Source: Paraburkholderia azotifigens | Lineage (GTDB): Bacteria; Pseudomonadota; Gammaproteobacteria; Burkholderiales; Burkholderiaceae | Direction of reading: 5' to 3' | Assembly (NCBI RefSeq): GCF_007995085.1 | Contig: NZ_VOQS01000005.1 | Coordinates: 558,001 to 622,000 of the forward strand | DNA: 64,000 bases | Shown: in pieces, positions 35,990 through 46,299 of the stretch | Layout: every line of letters begins with the position of its first letter | How positions within the stretch are numbered: position 1 is the first letter of the stretch | Position numbers and translations under genes: made by a program | Notes under the pieces: model-generated | What the model was told of the DNA's origin: nothing | Seen by the model: the letters and a program-made list of their open reading frames with translations, nothing else | The model's database searches: none

Positions 35990-36829
35990 CGCACGTTGGT
36001 TTCAGCAGCACCTTGATCGAATCCAGCGAATTCGCGATCCTGATCGCCTCGTCCCATTCTTCGAGCGAGAAGCCGTGCGTGACGATGCCTTTCGACGTGA
36101 CGAGCCCGCGCGCGAGCAGATCGATTGCAACCGGATAGCAGTAAGGGCCGAGATGCGCGCCGCGCACGTCGAGTTCCTTGCGGTCGCCGATGATCGACCA
36201 GTCCGTCGTCGTATCGCTGCCGAACACCGAGAACTCCACGAAGCGCCCGAGCTTCCTGATGAGGTCGAGCCCTTGCGTGACGCCCGACGGCGAGCCGGTC
36301 GTCTCGATGTGCACGTCGCAGCCATACTGATCCGTCAACGACTTCACGATCGCAAGCGCATCGTCTTGCTGCGGATTGATCGTGACGTCCGCGCCGTATT
36401 CGCGCGTCAGCGCGAGACGGTCGTCTACGAGATCGATGACGACGAGCTTTTTCGGCGTCTCCAGATGCGCGACCCGCACCATCATCAAGCCCAGCGGCCC
36501 GGCGCCCGCAATCACGACCGCGTCGTCCAGCTGGATATCGCCGCGGTTCACGGTGTGAATCGCGCACGCCAGCGGCTTGATGATGGCGGCATCTTCCAGC
36601 GACACGCCCGAATGACGGGTGCCTTGACCCACGGGTTCGGACCGCCCGAGAACATCTTCGCGCCCGACCAGCATTTGCAGTCGCTCGCGCAGATGCCGCA
36701 GGCGGCGATGCGTATCACGCGTTCGTTGCGCCCGGCGCGCGGCCGCGCGACCTGCTCGGCGCGATAATCCTTCGGTGCGCGGCAGGCGATCGCCGTCATC
36801 TGCGACGCTGCATGTTCAGTGGCGCTCAT
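35990..36829 (-). pseudogene. Decayed zinc-type polyol (erythritol/threitol-like) dehydrogenase
   Basis: The N-terminal part (ATG 36829 or 36799) reads MTAIACRAPKDYRAEQVARPRAG ... ACGICASDCKCWSGAKMFSGGPNPWVKAPVI. At about 36606-36612 the frame shifts and the text resumes as SLEDAAIIKPLACAIHTVNRGDIQLDDAVVIAGAGPLGLMMVRVA, continuing to LDSIKVLLKP near 36000. The roughly 80 residues normally between these parts, including GHE and the structural zinc cysteines, are deleted. The C-terminal stop is also lost, so translation runs through the tandem repeats. Inactive. Confidence 0.82.
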
Positions 36830-36897
36830 GATCGACCTCGCGCTGGTCGTATTGCGAGTCTGTCGGGGCGAAGCGCACAGGCGCTGCGCCCGCCTGC

Positions 36898-37938
36898 CTA
36901 TTCCTGCTCCATCACGATCTGCACCTTGACGTCGGTCGGCTTGCCGCTCGCGGCTTCCTCGAAAGCCTTGATGCCGTCCGCGAAGGCGAACGAGCGCGAG
37001 ATGAACGGCTTGACGTCGATGCGGCCCGACGCGATCAACTGGATCGCGCGCGGGAAAATATTCGCGTAGCGGAACACGGACTCGATGCGCGCTTCCTTGA
37101 TCTGCAGCGCGACGACATCGAGCGGCACGGGATGCTGCGGCATGCCGACCAGCACGAGGCAGCCGCCGGGGCAGAGCAGATCGACGATGCCGTCGAACGC
37201 CTTCTCGCTGCCGCTCGCTTCGAACACGATGTTGGCGCCCCAGCCGTCCGTCACGCGCTTCACGACGTCGCGCACAGGCGTTTCGCGGATATTCACGGCC
37301 GTCACGCCCGGCGTGCCGCCGATCAGCTCGAGCTTCTCCGGCACCATGTCGCAGACGATCACGCGGCTGCAACCGCCCGCGAGCGCCGCGAGCGCGCACA
37401 TCATGCCGATCGTGCCCGCGCCCATCACGACGGCGACATCGCCCGGCTTGATGGCCGCCTTCTTCGCGGCCTGCAGCCCGATCGACAACGGCTCGACGAT
37501 CGCGCCTTCGGCAAAGCTCACATTGTCCGGCAGCTTGTAGGTGAACGCGGCGGGATGGACCACGAACGGCGCGAGGCAGCCGTGCACGGGCGGCGTGGCC
37601 CAGAAGCGCACCTTCGGATCGAGGTTGTAGTAGCCCTCGCGCGATGCACGCGACTCCATGTCGGGCACGCCGGGCTCCATGCAGACCCGGTCGCCGGGTT
37701 TCAGATGCTGCACCTCGTCTCCCGTCTGCACGACGGTGCCCGCCGCTTCATGGCCGAGCACCATCGGCTCGTTGACGACGAATGGCCCGATGCGTCCATG
37801 CTGATAGTAGTGGATGTCGCTGCCGCAGATGCCGACCGTATGGATGCGGATGCGCACGTCGCGCGGGCCGACCGTCTGCGGCAGGCTGAACGGCCGCAGG
37901 CTGATGCGTTGTGTGCCTTCGAGTACCAGTGCGTCCAT
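36898..37938 (-). CDS. Zinc-type polyol dehydrogenase (xylitol/L-iditol dehydrogenase-like)
   Basis: 346 residues. ATG 37938 is chosen because aaaagga is 7 nt upstream (ATG 37944 would be too close). Medium-chain dehydrogenase: catalytic zinc site C in [13 protein letters not shown] and GHE in [11 protein letters not shown]; Rossmann motif [16 protein letters not shown]; then [21 protein letters not shown]. The structural-zinc lobe has no cysteine cluster ([19 protein letters not shown]), as in rhizobial xylitol dehydrogenase-type enzymes. NAD specificity is suggested by [11 protein letters not shown]. It oxidises a polyol imported by the ABC system of the same cluster. The precise sugar alcohol (xylitol, arabitol or sorbitol) is not decided by the sequence. 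Confidence 0.85.
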   Translation of the reverse strand: MDALVLEGTQRISLRPFSLPQTVGPRDVRIRIHTVGICGSDIHYYQHGRIGPFVVNEPMVLGHEAAGTVVQTGDEVQHLKPGDRVCMEPGVPDMESRASREGYYNLDPKVRFWATPPVHGCLAPFVVHPAAFTYKLPDNVSFAEGAIVEPLSIGLQAAKKAAIKPGDVAVVMGAGTIGMMCALAALAGGCSRVIVCDMVPEKLELIGGTPGVTAVNIRETPVRDVVKRVTDGWGANIVFEASGSEKAFDGIVDLLCPGGCLVLVGMPQHPVPLDVVALQIKEARIESVFRYANIFPRAIQLIASGRIDVKPFISRSFAFADGIKAFEEAASGKPTDVKVQIVMEQE

Positions 37939-38012
37939 CTTCATTCCTTTTGCAAGAGATGTTGAGCTGCCGAAATCGATCTGACTGACTGACTGCGCGC
38001 GCCGCCGCGCGC

Positions 38013-38759
38013 TCAACCGGCCTGGAAGCCGCCATCCACGGCGAGGCTCACGCCGCTCACCATCGCAGCGTCGCCGCTGAGCAGGTACGCGATCGCGCGC
38101 GCCGCTTCGAGCGGCTGCACGAAGCGGTTGAGCGGAATGCGCGCGAGCATCGGCGCGGATTTCGCGGGATCGCTCCAGGCCTTCTCGGCCATCGGCGTCA
38201 GCGTGACGACCGGATTGACCGAATTGACGCGGATGCCGTGCGGCCCGAGTTCGACGGCCATTACGCGCGTGAGGCCGTCGAGTGCGGCCTTCGATGCGCA
38301 ATAGGCCGCATGCAACGGCAAGCCGACCGTGGCCGACAGGCTCGACACGTTGACGATCGAGCCGCCCGCACCCCGCGCGATCATGCTGCGCGCGCATTGC
38401 TGCGCGACGATCATCGCGGCCTTCACGTTGACGGCCATGATGGTGTCGAAGGCCTCGATGGTCGTGTCCAGAAACGCTTGTAACTCGACGATCCCCGCGC
38501 AATTGACGAGCAGATCGACGGGCTGCGCGGCCTCGGCCGCTTTCAGCGTGGCGACGGGGTCGGCGAGATTCACGCAGACGGTTTCGCAGCCGGTTTCTTC
38601 GGCCAGCGTGTGCAGATCGGCGGCCGTGCGGCTCAGCGCGATGACGCGCGCTCCGCGCTGCGCCAGAAGCTGTACGGTGGCGCGTCCAATACCTTTGCCC
38701 GCGCCCGTGACGAGCGCCGTTTTGCCTTCGAATTCGCGGTTGCGGTCGGGCGTGGACAT
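38013..38759 (-). CDS. SDR oxidoreductase, ketose/polyol type (L-xylulose reductase-like)
   Basis: 248 residues; ribosome site gaggag. Classical SDR: NADP motif [19 protein letters not shown] with [23 protein letters not shown] (NAG region with Cys for the second position), catalytic [27 protein letters not shown] (Ser, Tyr, Lys) and [16 protein letters not shown]. It most resembles dicarbonyl/L-xylulose reductases ([20 protein letters not shown]). It lies 10 bp after the SorC gene stop and upstream of the polyol dehydrogenase, so it is the second oxidation/reduction step of the polyol island. Confidence 0.87.
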   Translation of the reverse strand: MSTPDRNREFEGKTALVTGAGKGIGRATVQLLAQRGARVIALSRTAADLHTLAEETGCETVCVNLADPVATLKAAEAAQPVDLLVNCAGIVELQAFLDTTIEAFDTIMAVNVKAAMIVAQQCARSMIARGAGGSIVNVSSLSATVGLPLHAAYCASKAALDGLTRVMAVELGPHGIRVNSVNPVVTLTPMAEKAWSDPAKSAPMLARIPLNRFVQPLEAARAIAYLLSGDAAMVSGVSLAVDGGFQAG

Positions 38760-38768
38760 CGCGGCTCC

Positions 38769-39749
38769 TCAGGGTTCTTCGCACAGACGGCGTGCCGTGT
38801 CTTCGTCCGTCACGAGCACGGACGCGTAGCGGCCGCGCAGCGCGGCGCGCGTCACGTGAAATTTCTTCGCGCCGCCCGACACCAGCACGACGTCGTCGAT
38901 CTTGCGCAGATCGTCGAGCGAGATCGCGACCGTGCGGCGATTCAGCGGATGGTCGATCGGCTCGCCGTTCGCGTCCATGAAATGGCCGAGCATGTCGCCG
39001 ACGGCGCCCGCCTTGCGCAAGGTCCGCAGGTCGTCGGGCTTCGAAATCCCATACGTGACGACCAGCGATTCCGTCAGGTCGCCGCAGGTCAGCAACGCGA
39101 GGTCGGCGTTGCGCGCGAGTTCGTAGGTGGAGCGGACGGTCTCCTCCTGCAGGATCATGTCGCGCGCCTTCTGGCTGCCGACATAGATGGGCGCCGCGAA
39201 CAGATAGCCGTCCGCATGACAGAGGTTCGCGAAGTCGGAAACGATATCGAACGTGTTGATGCTCGGGCAATGCGACAGCCCGCCTTGCAGCGACACGGCG
39301 TTGAGCGCGCCGTACGAGCGTTGCGGCATCGCGCGCAGCACCGCGCGGATCGTGCGGCCCCAGCCGATGCCGATCGTGCCGCCGGGCTCGATGCGCTTCG
39401 CGAGACAGCCTGCTGCGCCGATGCCGAGCGCCGTCATGTTCGCTTCCGGATTGGCGCCCGTCGGCACGACGACGGCGGATTCGAGGTCGAACCGTTCGGC
39501 GAGCTGCTCTTCGAGCGCGATGCACGGCGCGATCTTGCTGTTGATGGTGATCTGCACGAGACCCGACTCGCGGCTCGCCGCGAGCAGCCGGTTCACGCGC
39601 GCGCGGTTACTGCCGATACGATGCGCGATCTCCTGCTGCGTCAGATTGCCGATGTAGTAATGCCAAGCGACGCGCGCCTGCAACTCCTCTTCGGCATCGA
39701 TCGCGGTGTCGGGTTCGGACAGCATCACGGGTGGGGCGGTCTTGTTCAT
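38769..39749 (-). CDS. SorC-family sugar-binding transcriptional regulator
   Basis: 326 residues. An N-terminal HTH (about 24-65; [44 protein letters not shown]) precedes a SorC sugar-phosphate/sugar-binding domain ([65 protein letters not shown]). It is encoded within the polyol operon. It probably controls the divergent promoters at 43015-43275, where a 26-bp inverted repeat lies, using the imported polyol or its phosphate as signal. Confidence 0.9.
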
Positions 39750-39798
39750 GTGCGGTCTTGTGTGTCGGTGAAAAGCAACGCGCCGTTATACCAGAGCG

Positions 39799-40704
39799 TC
39801 ACTTCACCGCGCCCATCGTCAGCCCTTGCACGAGCCGGCCCGAAACGAGCAACGCGAACACCACCATCGGCAGCACGATCAGCGTGCCCGTCGCCATGAT
39901 TTCGCCCCACGGCAGTTCATAGCCGCTCATGTAGCTGGTGGCCGCGACGGGCGATGTGATCGCCTCCGTGCGCGTCAGCACCAGCGCGTAGAGCAGGTCG
40001 TTCCACGAGAAGATGAAGGCGAAGATGGCCGATACGACGATACCCGGCATCGCGAGGGGCAGATTGATGCGCCAGAAGATGCGCCACGGCGACGCGCCGT
40101 CGAGCCGCGCCGCTTCGTCGAGTTCGACGGGAATGTTGCGGAACTGGTCGGTGCAGATCCAGATCACGATCGGCAGCGAGAACGTGATGTAGAGCAGGAT
40201 CAGCACGATGTGCGTGTCGACGATATCGAGCTTCGTCGCGATCAAAAAGAAGGGCACGGCGAGCACCACAGGACTCACCATGCGGTTCGAGATGAACCAG
40301 AACCACAGGTCTTCCTTGCCGCGAAATTCGTAGCGCGCGAGGGCATACGCGGCGGGCGTGCCGAGCAGGATCGACAGGACAGTCGTACTGCTGGCGATGA
40401 TCAGCGAATTGATGAGACTGCCGCCCACTTCATGGGTGAAGAGCGCTTCCGCGTAGTGCGCAAACGTCGGCTTGAAGAGCCATACGGGCGGATAGGCGAG
40501 TGCTTCCGCCTGGCTCTTGAGGCTCGTCGTCACCATCCAGTAGAACGGAAAGACGGACGACAGGAACACCACCAGCAGGCCGAGGAAATGCCACCCGGTT
40601 GCGTTGCGCCGCGCGGCGCGTGCGCGTCGGGCGCGCGCCGTCAGACCGCCGTTGCCCGTGAGTGCGGCATTGCTGCTTGCACGTTGCGTCGAAGGTGCGT
40701 TCAC
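39799..40704 (-). CDS. Polyol ABC transporter permease, MalG type
   Basis: 301 residues. A basic N-terminal tail (about 35 residues) precedes six membrane segments. The EAA loop reads [29 protein letters not shown], the contact site for the ATPase. [30 protein letters not shown] near TM1 is typical of the CUT1 family. The start codon overlaps the stop of the partner permease gene by 4 bp. It acts with the MalF-type permease, the binding protein at 41662-43014 and the ATPase at 43276. Confidence 0.92.
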   Translation of the reverse strand: MNAPSTQRASSNAALTGNGGLTARARRARAARRNATGWHFLGLLVVFLSSVFPFYWMVTTSLKSQAEALAYPPVWLFKPTFAHYAEALFTHEVGGSLINSLIIASSTTVLSILLGTPAAYALARYEFRGKEDLWFWFISNRMVSPVVLAVPFFLIATKLDIVDTHIVLILLYITFSLPIVIWICTDQFRNIPVELDEAARLDGASPWRIFWRINLPLAMPGIVVSAIFAFIFSWNDLLYALVLTRTEAITSPVAATSYMSGYELPWGEIMATGTLIVLPMVVFALLVSGRLVQGLTMGAVK

Positions 40705-41636
40705 GCAGCCTCCCGATAGACAAAACGGATATAGAGCCGCGACAGCACGATCGTCAGGATCAGCAACAGGATCGCCTGTGCCGAGGCCATGCCCTGATCG
40801 AACAGGCGGAAACCGACGCGCTGGATGTACACGCTGATGAACTCCGTCGCGGTGCCCGGACCGCCGCGCGTCATCGTGAACACGGCGTCGAACATCTTGA
40901 GCATGTCAGCGGAACGCAGGATCAGGATCGCGGTGAGGCCGGGCAGCAGATAAGGCCTTTGCAGATGCCACAGAATCTTGCTCCACCTGGGCGTTTCGAG
41001 GCGGGCGGCTTCTTCGGCTTCCCTCGGCACCATGGTCAGGCCCGCAAGCAGAATGAGCGCGCAGAACGGCGTCCATTGCCAGATGTCCATGATCATCACC
41101 GACACGAAGGCGAGCGTCGGGTCGGCGAGCCAGTCTTGCGGCGGCATGCCGAAGAAGCTGGCGATGTAATTCGCGACGCCGAACTGCCGGTTGAAAATGA
41201 GCCGGCCGATCAGGCCCACCACGGCATAGGTGGTCGCCATCGGAATCACAAGGCTCACGCGCGCGACGGCGCGCATCCACGGCAAGGTGGTGCGATGGAG
41301 CATCAGCGCGGCGAACAGGCCGAGCGCGACTTCGATCGGCAGGGTGACGCACAGGAACAGCGCCGTGCGTCCGAGCGCGCCCCAGAACGAAGGGTCCGTG
41401 AGCGTCGCGGTGTAGTTGTCGAACCAGATGAACGGCGTGCCCGACGCCAGATCCGCGAGCTTGTACTGATGGAACGAGTTATACAGCGCCAGCAGCAGCG
41501 GATAAATGCCGATGGCCGCCAGCGTGAAGATCGCGGGAATCAGAAACCAGAACGCGGGCGAGCCAGGCAGACGGACCCGCGGGCGGGGCCGTCCTCGTGT
41601 CACGCCGTTGTCCGGTTGCGCGGTGCCGTTCAACAT
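40701..41636 (-). CDS. Polyol ABC transporter permease, MalF type
   Basis: 311 residues from ATG 41636 (ribosome site caggaga). Six membrane segments follow a short polar tail: [27 protein letters not shown] first. The EAA loop is [30 protein letters not shown], shorter in homology than the MalG partner (APRW in place of GASPW). A longer in-frame start (41747) overlaps the binding-protein gene and is rejected. It is translationally coupled to the MalG-type gene through a 4-bp ATGA overlap. Confidence 0.91.
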   Translation of the reverse strand: MLNGTAQPDNGVTRGRPRPRVRLPGSPAFWFLIPAIFTLAAIGIYPLLLALYNSFHQYKLADLASGTPFIWFDNYTATLTDPSFWGALGRTALFLCVTLPIEVALGLFAALMLHRTTLPWMRAVARVSLVIPMATTYAVVGLIGRLIFNRQFGVANYIASFFGMPPQDWLADPTLAFVSVMIMDIWQWTPFCALILLAGLTMVPREAEEAARLETPRWSKILWHLQRPYLLPGLTAILILRSADMLKMFDAVFTMTRGGPGTATEFISVYIQRVGFRLFDQGMASAQAILLLILTIVLSRLYIRFVYREAA

Positions 41637-41661
41637 CGAATCTCCTGTCAATCCGTAGCCG

Positions 41662-43014
41662 TTACTTGAGCAAAGGCTTCTTGCCGCTGTAGTAGCCCGC
41701 CTTGTTGAGGATTTCCTCCGTCTTCGAGCCGATGGTTTGCGCGCCATCCTTCACCGACACCTGGCCCAGCATGATCTTGGTGCCCCATTCGCCGATTACT
41801 TCGGACACAGCCGGCCATTCGGGGAAGCGCGGACGATAATCCGGCACGCCGCCTTGCCACGACTCGACCATCGGCTTCACGAACGGGTACTTGTCCTGCA
41901 CGGCCTTGTCCTGATACACGGCTGTGCGCGCGGGCACGCCGCCCGCTTCGAGATACGGCTTGGCCATGTCTTCGGACGTGATCCACTGGATGAAGAGCCA
42001 CGCGGCCGCCTGCTTCTTCGCATTCGATTTCGCGTTGACGGCAAGCGAGAAGCCGCCGAGCGCAGGCTTCAGTCCCGCGGGTCCCTTCGGTTCCGTGGTG
42101 ATCGCGAGGCAGTTGCCGATCTTCGACTTGCTCGGGTCGGTGAGCGTCGGGTAGAACGCCGACCATTCGGTAATCATCGCAACCTGTCCTTGCGCGAGTG
42201 CGTTCACGGCCTCCGCGTGATCGAAGTCGACGATGCCAGGCGGCATGTATTTCATCAGCTTCTGCCGGTATTCGAGACCCGCCTGCGATTGCGGCGACAT
42301 CAGGTTCGATTTGAATCTGGCGTCGAGCAGCGAGCCGCCGTTCGGCCACAGCACGCGCATGAAGCTATCCGCCGACTGCGTTTCGCCGCGCCGCGACTGC
42401 AATGCAAAGGCGAACTGGTTCTTGCCCGGCTGCGTGAGTTTCGGCGCATAGGTGTTCAGCAGTTCGTCCCAGGTCTTCGGCGGCTCGCTGAAGCCCGCAT
42501 CCTTCAACATGCACTTGTTGTAGAACATCAGGCCCGAGTAGTTATCGAACGGCAACCCGTAGGTGACCTTGTCCCATGAGCCGAACGAGTCGAGCAGGAT
42601 CGGGAAGAAGCCGGGCAGATTCAGCTTTGGATCGGCGAGCTTGGGGTTGTCCGTGAACGTCTTGATCGGCACGAGCCACTTGTTGCTCGCGAATTCGCCG
42701 ATCCACACGACATCGACGAGCACCACGTCCTGATCTCCGCCGCCCACGAAGTTGAGCACTTCCTTTTCGCGGGTGTTTTCGTACGGGATCACTTCCCACT
42801 TGACGTTGATGCCCGTTTCCTTCTCGAACTGCGGAATCAGCTTTTGCGCGGCCTTGTAGCCGGGGCGATCGAGAAAGATCGCCTTGATCGTAGTGCCCGA
42901 ATACGGTTGCGCGGCCTCTTTCAATGTCCACGCACCCGCATTGGCAGCGCAGAGCAGCGACGCCGCGGCAATCGAGAACGCAATGGCGGTGGGCTGCAAA
43001 AAGCGCTTCTTCAT
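41662..43014 (-). CDS. Polyol ABC transporter substrate-binding protein
   Basis: 450 residues; ribosome site aaggag. The signal peptide [29 protein letters not shown] has cleavage after ANAGA. Family 1 (CUT1) extracellular binding protein: [51 protein letters not shown] and [18 protein letters not shown], resembling mannitol/sorbitol (SmoE/MtlE)-type proteins. It is the first gene of the minus-strand polyol operon, expressed from the divergent region 43015-43275. Confidence 0.92.
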   Translation of the reverse strand: MKKRFLQPTAIAFSIAAASLLCAANAGAWTLKEAAQPYSGTTIKAIFLDRPGYKAAQKLIPQFEKETGINVKWEVIPYENTREKEVLNFVGGGDQDVVLVDVVWIGEFASNKWLVPIKTFTDNPKLADPKLNLPGFFPILLDSFGSWDKVTYGLPFDNYSGLMFYNKCMLKDAGFSEPPKTWDELLNTYAPKLTQPGKNQFAFALQSRRGETQSADSFMRVLWPNGGSLLDARFKSNLMSPQSQAGLEYRQKLMKYMPPGIVDFDHAEAVNALAQGQVAMITEWSAFYPTLTDPSKSKIGNCLAITTEPKGPAGLKPALGGFSLAVNAKSNAKKQAAAWLFIQWITSEDMAKPYLEAGGVPARTAVYQDKAVQDKYPFVKPMVESWQGGVPDYRPRFPEWPAVSEVIGEWGTKIMLGQVSVKDGAQTIGSKTEEILNKAGYYSGKKPLLK

Positions 43015-43114
43015 CGTTCGTCTCCTTGATTGTTCTTGAGCAACGGATAACTTCGGCGGCGCGCATCGGCAACGGGATGAACGCGTGCAAGGGTACGGCG
43101 TGCCCTCTTCGTTT

Positions 43115-43140
43115 CACTTGTAATTTGCGTTTTACAAATG
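43115..43140. promoter_or_regulatory. Inverted repeat, probable SorC operator
   Basis: CACTTGTAA (43115-43123) and TTACAAATG (43132-43140), 9-bp arms with one mismatch, separated by 8 bp. It lies between the divergent binding-protein (start 43014) and ATPase (start 43276) genes in an AT-rich island. Two-fold symmetry and a position controlling both units suit the SorC regulator of the cluster. Confidence 0.6.
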
Positions 43141-43275
43141 TATATTTTGGCGCACACCTGTTGTCAAGAAGAAAATCGTCAAGTTCTGCATGGTGCGTCG
43201 CGGCAGCGTGTCCGAGCGGCCCGCTGCGTGATGTCGCGCACCCGTCATGGAGCAAGACATGGGCAGGAGACACGC

Positions 43276-44397
43276 ATGAGTGCCGTACATCTGCAGCAGA
43301 TCCGCAAAGCGTTCGCAGGTACCGAGGTGCTGAAGGGCGTCGACATCGACGTGAAGGAACACGAATTTCTCGTGTTCGTCGGACCGTCGGGTTGCGGGAA
43401 GTCCACGCTGTTGCGCAGCATTGCCGGGCTCGAGCGGATCGATTCAGGTCACGTCGTGATAGAAGGCGAAGACGTGACGGAGCTGGAGCCGTCGCAGCGC
43501 GGCGTCGCCATGGTGTTCCAGTCTTATGCGCTGTATCCGCATATGTCGGTGTACGAGAACATTGCATTCGGGCTGCGCATGATCAAGTTGCCCGAAGCGC
43601 AGATCAAGGAGCGCGTGCATCGCGCGGCAGAGATTCTGCAGATCGGGCAATTGCTGGAGCGGCGGCCGCGCGCGCTGTCGGGCGGCCAGCGGCAGCGCGT
43701 GGCGATCGGACGCTCGATCGTGCGCGAACCGAAAGTATTTCTGTTCGACGAGCCGCTGTCGAATCTCGACGCCGCGCTGCGCGTGCAGATGCGTCTCGAA
43801 CTGATCAAGCTTCACAAGCAGCTCAACGCCACGATGATCTACGTCACGCACGACCAGACGGAGGCGATGACGATGGCCGACCGCATCGTCGTGCTCAATC
43901 ATGGCCAGGTCGAACAGATCGGTTCGCCGCTGGAGTTGTATCGCACGCCGCGCAATCGCTTTGTCGCGGGCTTTATCGGCTCGCCGAAGATGAACTTCCT
44001 CGATGTCCGTGTGCAGAAGAAGAATGCACAGCACCTGACGGTCGAACTGCCGGGAGGCGCATCGCTCGACGTGCCGTGCAACAGCGAAGCCGTCGAAGCA
44101 GGGCAAACGCTCGTGCTCGGCATTCGCCCCGAGCATTTCATCGAATCGGCAAACGGGAATGCGGATAGCGCGCTGACGGGCGAGGTGATGGTCATCGAAC
44201 ATCTGGGCAGCGAAACGCTGCTGCATGTGCGTCTCGCGGATGAACGCGTGATTCAGGTCAAGGGTTCAGGCGAATCGACCGCGGAGGAAGGGCAACGCCT
44301 GCACGCGGGATTTTCGATCCGGCATGTGCATCTGTTCCTTGAAGACGGATCGGCACTCGAACGCGTCGTTCATGATGATGAGTTGCGGGTGAGCTGA
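43276..44397 (+). CDS. Polyol ABC transporter ATP-binding protein (UgpC/MalK family)
   Basis: 373 residues from ATG 43276 (ribosome site aggaga). Walker A GPSGCGKST (about 36-44), Q loop VFQSYALYPHMSVYENIAFGL, signature LSGGQRQRVAIGRSI, Walker B VFLFDEPLSNLDA, H loop MIYVTHDQTEAM, then a C-terminal TOBE/OB regulatory domain (about 240-370; LGIRPEHF). It energises the permeases encoded on the opposite strand. The gene has been placed divergently rather than in the main operon, so both transcripts depend on the shared control region. Confidence 0.93.
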   Translation: MSAVHLQQIRKAFAGTEVLKGVDIDVKEHEFLVFVGPSGCGKSTLLRSIAGLERIDSGHVVIEGEDVTELEPSQRGVAMVFQSYALYPHMSVYENIAFGLRMIKLPEAQIKERVHRAAEILQIGQLLERRPRALSGGQRQRVAIGRSIVREPKVFLFDEPLSNLDAALRVQMRLELIKLHKQLNATMIYVTHDQTEAMTMADRIVVLNHGQVEQIGSPLELYRTPRNRFVAGFIGSPKMNFLDVRVQKKNAQHLTVELPGGASLDVPCNSEAVEAGQTLVLGIRPEHFIESANGNADSALTGEVMVIEHLGSETLLHVRLADERVIQVKGSGESTAEEGQRLHAGFSIRHVHLFLEDGSALERVVHDDELRVS

Positions 44398-44572
44398 ACG
44401 GGCAGCGGCGTTCATATTCGAGTCTCATGTGTGACGGCCCGGCAGCGCGAGCGGCGAAGGCGCGAAACGTTGAGATATCGGCGCGCCTGGTCGAAGAGGT
44501 TATGCCGGAACGCCGACACGCATCGCCTCTGTAACCAGGCGTTGCATGACGGCTCTCTGCAACAGACAGGCC

Positions 44573-45841
44573 TTAAGCGTCGACGTCCATCGCATCGTCG
44601 GCGGGCTTGCCGAGACTCTGCACATTGGCCTTTACCTGCGCTTCCTGCGCGTCGCGCTGGGCGGGCGACAAGGCGGCCCATTGCTTCTGTGCCTCATTCT
44701 GCCGCTGCGCGATGCGGTCGCCCAGCGGCAATCGGGTCTCGTGCGTGCCGGCCGCCCGTGGCGGCAGCGTCGGGTTGGGTCCGTCCGGTGTCCAGCTCCG
44801 GTTTTCGCGATGCCACATGTTCATCATCTGCTGGCCGACCAGCGGCGCAACGCCCGCTTCCGAGCGGTGCAATTCCGCGCCGCGCTTGTTTGGCGCGAAT
44901 ACGTTAGTGCGCGGCAACGGGTTTTCCTGCGCGAATTCGGCGCGCCGCTGCTGCGCCAGTTCGTCCACCTTGCTGTCGTATTTGCCTTGCCGGACGTCGC
45001 CCGGCATCGTGCCCTGGTGCGCGCCTGCCTGAGCCGGACCCGACGAAAAGCGCGGCTGGTTCGGATCGACCGGCTTCGTGACGTGTTCGCCTTTTGCGTT
45101 ATACGGCGAGTAGGCGCGCGCGGTGTTATCGAGCAGTTCGTCCATGTTCCTGGGCGCCGTTTTCGACGTGTTCGATTCGCCTGCGTTGTGCATTTCGCGC
45201 AACGACGTGAACGTGCTGTGCGCCGCCGAATCTTTGACCAGATCGTGATTGCCGTTCTTGTCCGCAAAGTTTTTCGAATGGAATTGCAGCGTGGGCACGT
45301 CGTTCTCCTTGACGTTGAAGCCGCCGGCAACCTGCTGCGGATTCTTGCCGCGCAAGATTCGTGTTTCATCCGCATTCGAACCCTTTACGGCCGACACGGA
45401 CGGCGAATGATCGCCGGCATGTTGCGCCGCATCTTTCGGGAACAGATTGCCCGCGTTCGCCTTTCCGAACGCGCTGACGGGCGAGTCCAGCCGATGCTCG
45501 GGGTGCTGGATCAATTGCCCGGTCTGCTCTTGCCTGGACAGCGCGGCACCCGCGTCGTGCAACGACGTGAGCTTTTTTCCGCCCGCTGAAGCGGGCAGGC
45601 CGGGCCCCGCCGCGCCCATGTTCTTCACCTCGGCTTGCCATGCAGCGGAGTCCTGCCGTCCATTGTCCTTCTTCGCGCTCGTTTTTTGCCTGATGGCCGC
45701 GGGCATGCCGCTCAGCGGCCCGCCCGGCGCCTTGCGCTTCTGACCCGCCACTGGCGATGTCGACGCCGCCGTGTGACTGGACTGGCCCGTCTGCGTCGAG
45801 CGGACGGGCGACGCTGCAGGGCCCTTGATGGACGTGGGCAT
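44573..45841 (-). CDS. Unrecognised hydrophilic protein, candidate secreted effector
   Basis: 422 residues, no signal peptide and no membrane segment. The first 35 residues are rich in Ser, Thr, Pro and Gln (MPTSIKGPAASPVRSTQTGQ...), resembling type III secretion leaders. A basic two-part motif follows: KRK at 35-37 and KTSAKK at 53-58, a possible nuclear-localisation signal. Later parts are polar and rich in Asn, Gln and His, with no recognisable catalytic motif. The C-terminus is acidic (DDAMDVDA). It is transcribed alone, convergent with the ABC ATPase and divergent from the DUF2945 gene. No exact TTCG-N16-TTCG hrp-type box was found in the 164-bp upstream gap. Function unknown. Confidence 0.65.
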   Translation of the reverse strand: MPTSIKGPAASPVRSTQTGQSSHTAASTSPVAGQKRKAPGGPLSGMPAAIRQKTSAKKDNGRQDSAAWQAEVKNMGAAGPGLPASAGGKKLTSLHDAGAALSRQEQTGQLIQHPEHRLDSPVSAFGKANAGNLFPKDAAQHAGDHSPSVSAVKGSNADETRILRGKNPQQVAGGFNVKENDVPTLQFHSKNFADKNGNHDLVKDSAAHSTFTSLREMHNAGESNTSKTAPRNMDELLDNTARAYSPYNAKGEHVTKPVDPNQPRFSSGPAQAGAHQGTMPGDVRQGKYDSKVDELAQQRRAEFAQENPLPRTNVFAPNKRGAELHRSEAGVAPLVGQQMMNMWHRENRSWTPDGPNPTLPPRAAGTHETRLPLGDRIAQRQNEAQKQWAALSPAQRDAQEAQVKANVQSLGKPADDAMDVDA

Positions 45842-46005
45842 GGATTTTCTCCGTAAGCTGACATGTGACGCTCACCATCCTGGCAGGTCGAAAGGACGCG
45901 AACGATGCCCGATATGCAGCGATGTCGCACCGTGCGAAGCAAGGCACGGCTTCAGGAACGAGGAATGCGGCGATCTGGGCGTTTCAACTACGGGAGCGCA
46001 GAATC

Positions 46006-46224
46006 ATGTCCCATCGACTCAAAACAGGCGATCGCGTCACGTGGAACACGCCGCAAGGCGTGACGACGGGCACGGTCGTGCGCAGGATCATCAGGGATAC
46101 GGAACTGGAGGGTCAGACTGTTGAGGCGTCGAAGGACGACCCGTATTACGAAGTCGAAAGCGAGAAAGGTGGTGAGCACGCGGTGCATCGCGCGGACGGG
46201 CTGGAGAAGGTGCACAAGCACTGA
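46006..46224 (+). CDS. DUF2945 (hypervirulence-associated TUDOR-like) protein
   Basis: 72 residues from ATG 46006. The small SH3/TUDOR-like domain reads MSHRLKTGDRVTWNTPQGVTTGTVVRRI ... YYEVESEKGGEHAVHRADGLEKV, the DUF2945 pattern (KGDxVxWxxxxGxxxGxV and Y.V.S..tG..AvH....L). Such proteins are common in Proteobacteria with no firm function. The frame is open upstream to 45865 without homology. Confidence 0.88.
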   Translation: MSHRLKTGDRVTWNTPQGVTTGTVVRRIIRDTELEGQTVEASKDDPYYEVESEKGGEHAVHRADGLEKVHKH

Positions 46225-46258
46225 CTGATGCGCATCGCATGGCAAACCAGGCGCTTGG

Positions 46259-46288
46259 CGGGCGGCGCTATTTCACTTGCGCCGCCCG
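46259..46288. terminator. Hairpin between convergent genes
   Basis: Perfect 10-bp stem CGGGCGGCGC/GCGCCGCCCG with a 10-nt AT-rich loop, between the DUF2945 stop (46224) and the stop of the convergent 2-HCT gene (46300). No long T run is present; it is probably a bidirectional terminator. Confidence 0.5.
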
Positions 46289-46299
46289 GCAGAACTCAT

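Noticed and set aside
36898..39525. An 875-codon minus-strand frame joining SDR-region nonsense to the polyol dehydrogenase
   Set aside because: Only the last 346 codons are a recognisable protein with its own ribosome site; the upstream part is another frame of the SDR and SorC genes.
45842..46005. Search for an hrp-type TTCG-N16-TTCG box upstream of the candidate effector
   Set aside because: CGAA/TTCG tetramers are present but none are spaced 16 bp apart, so no such box is claimed.
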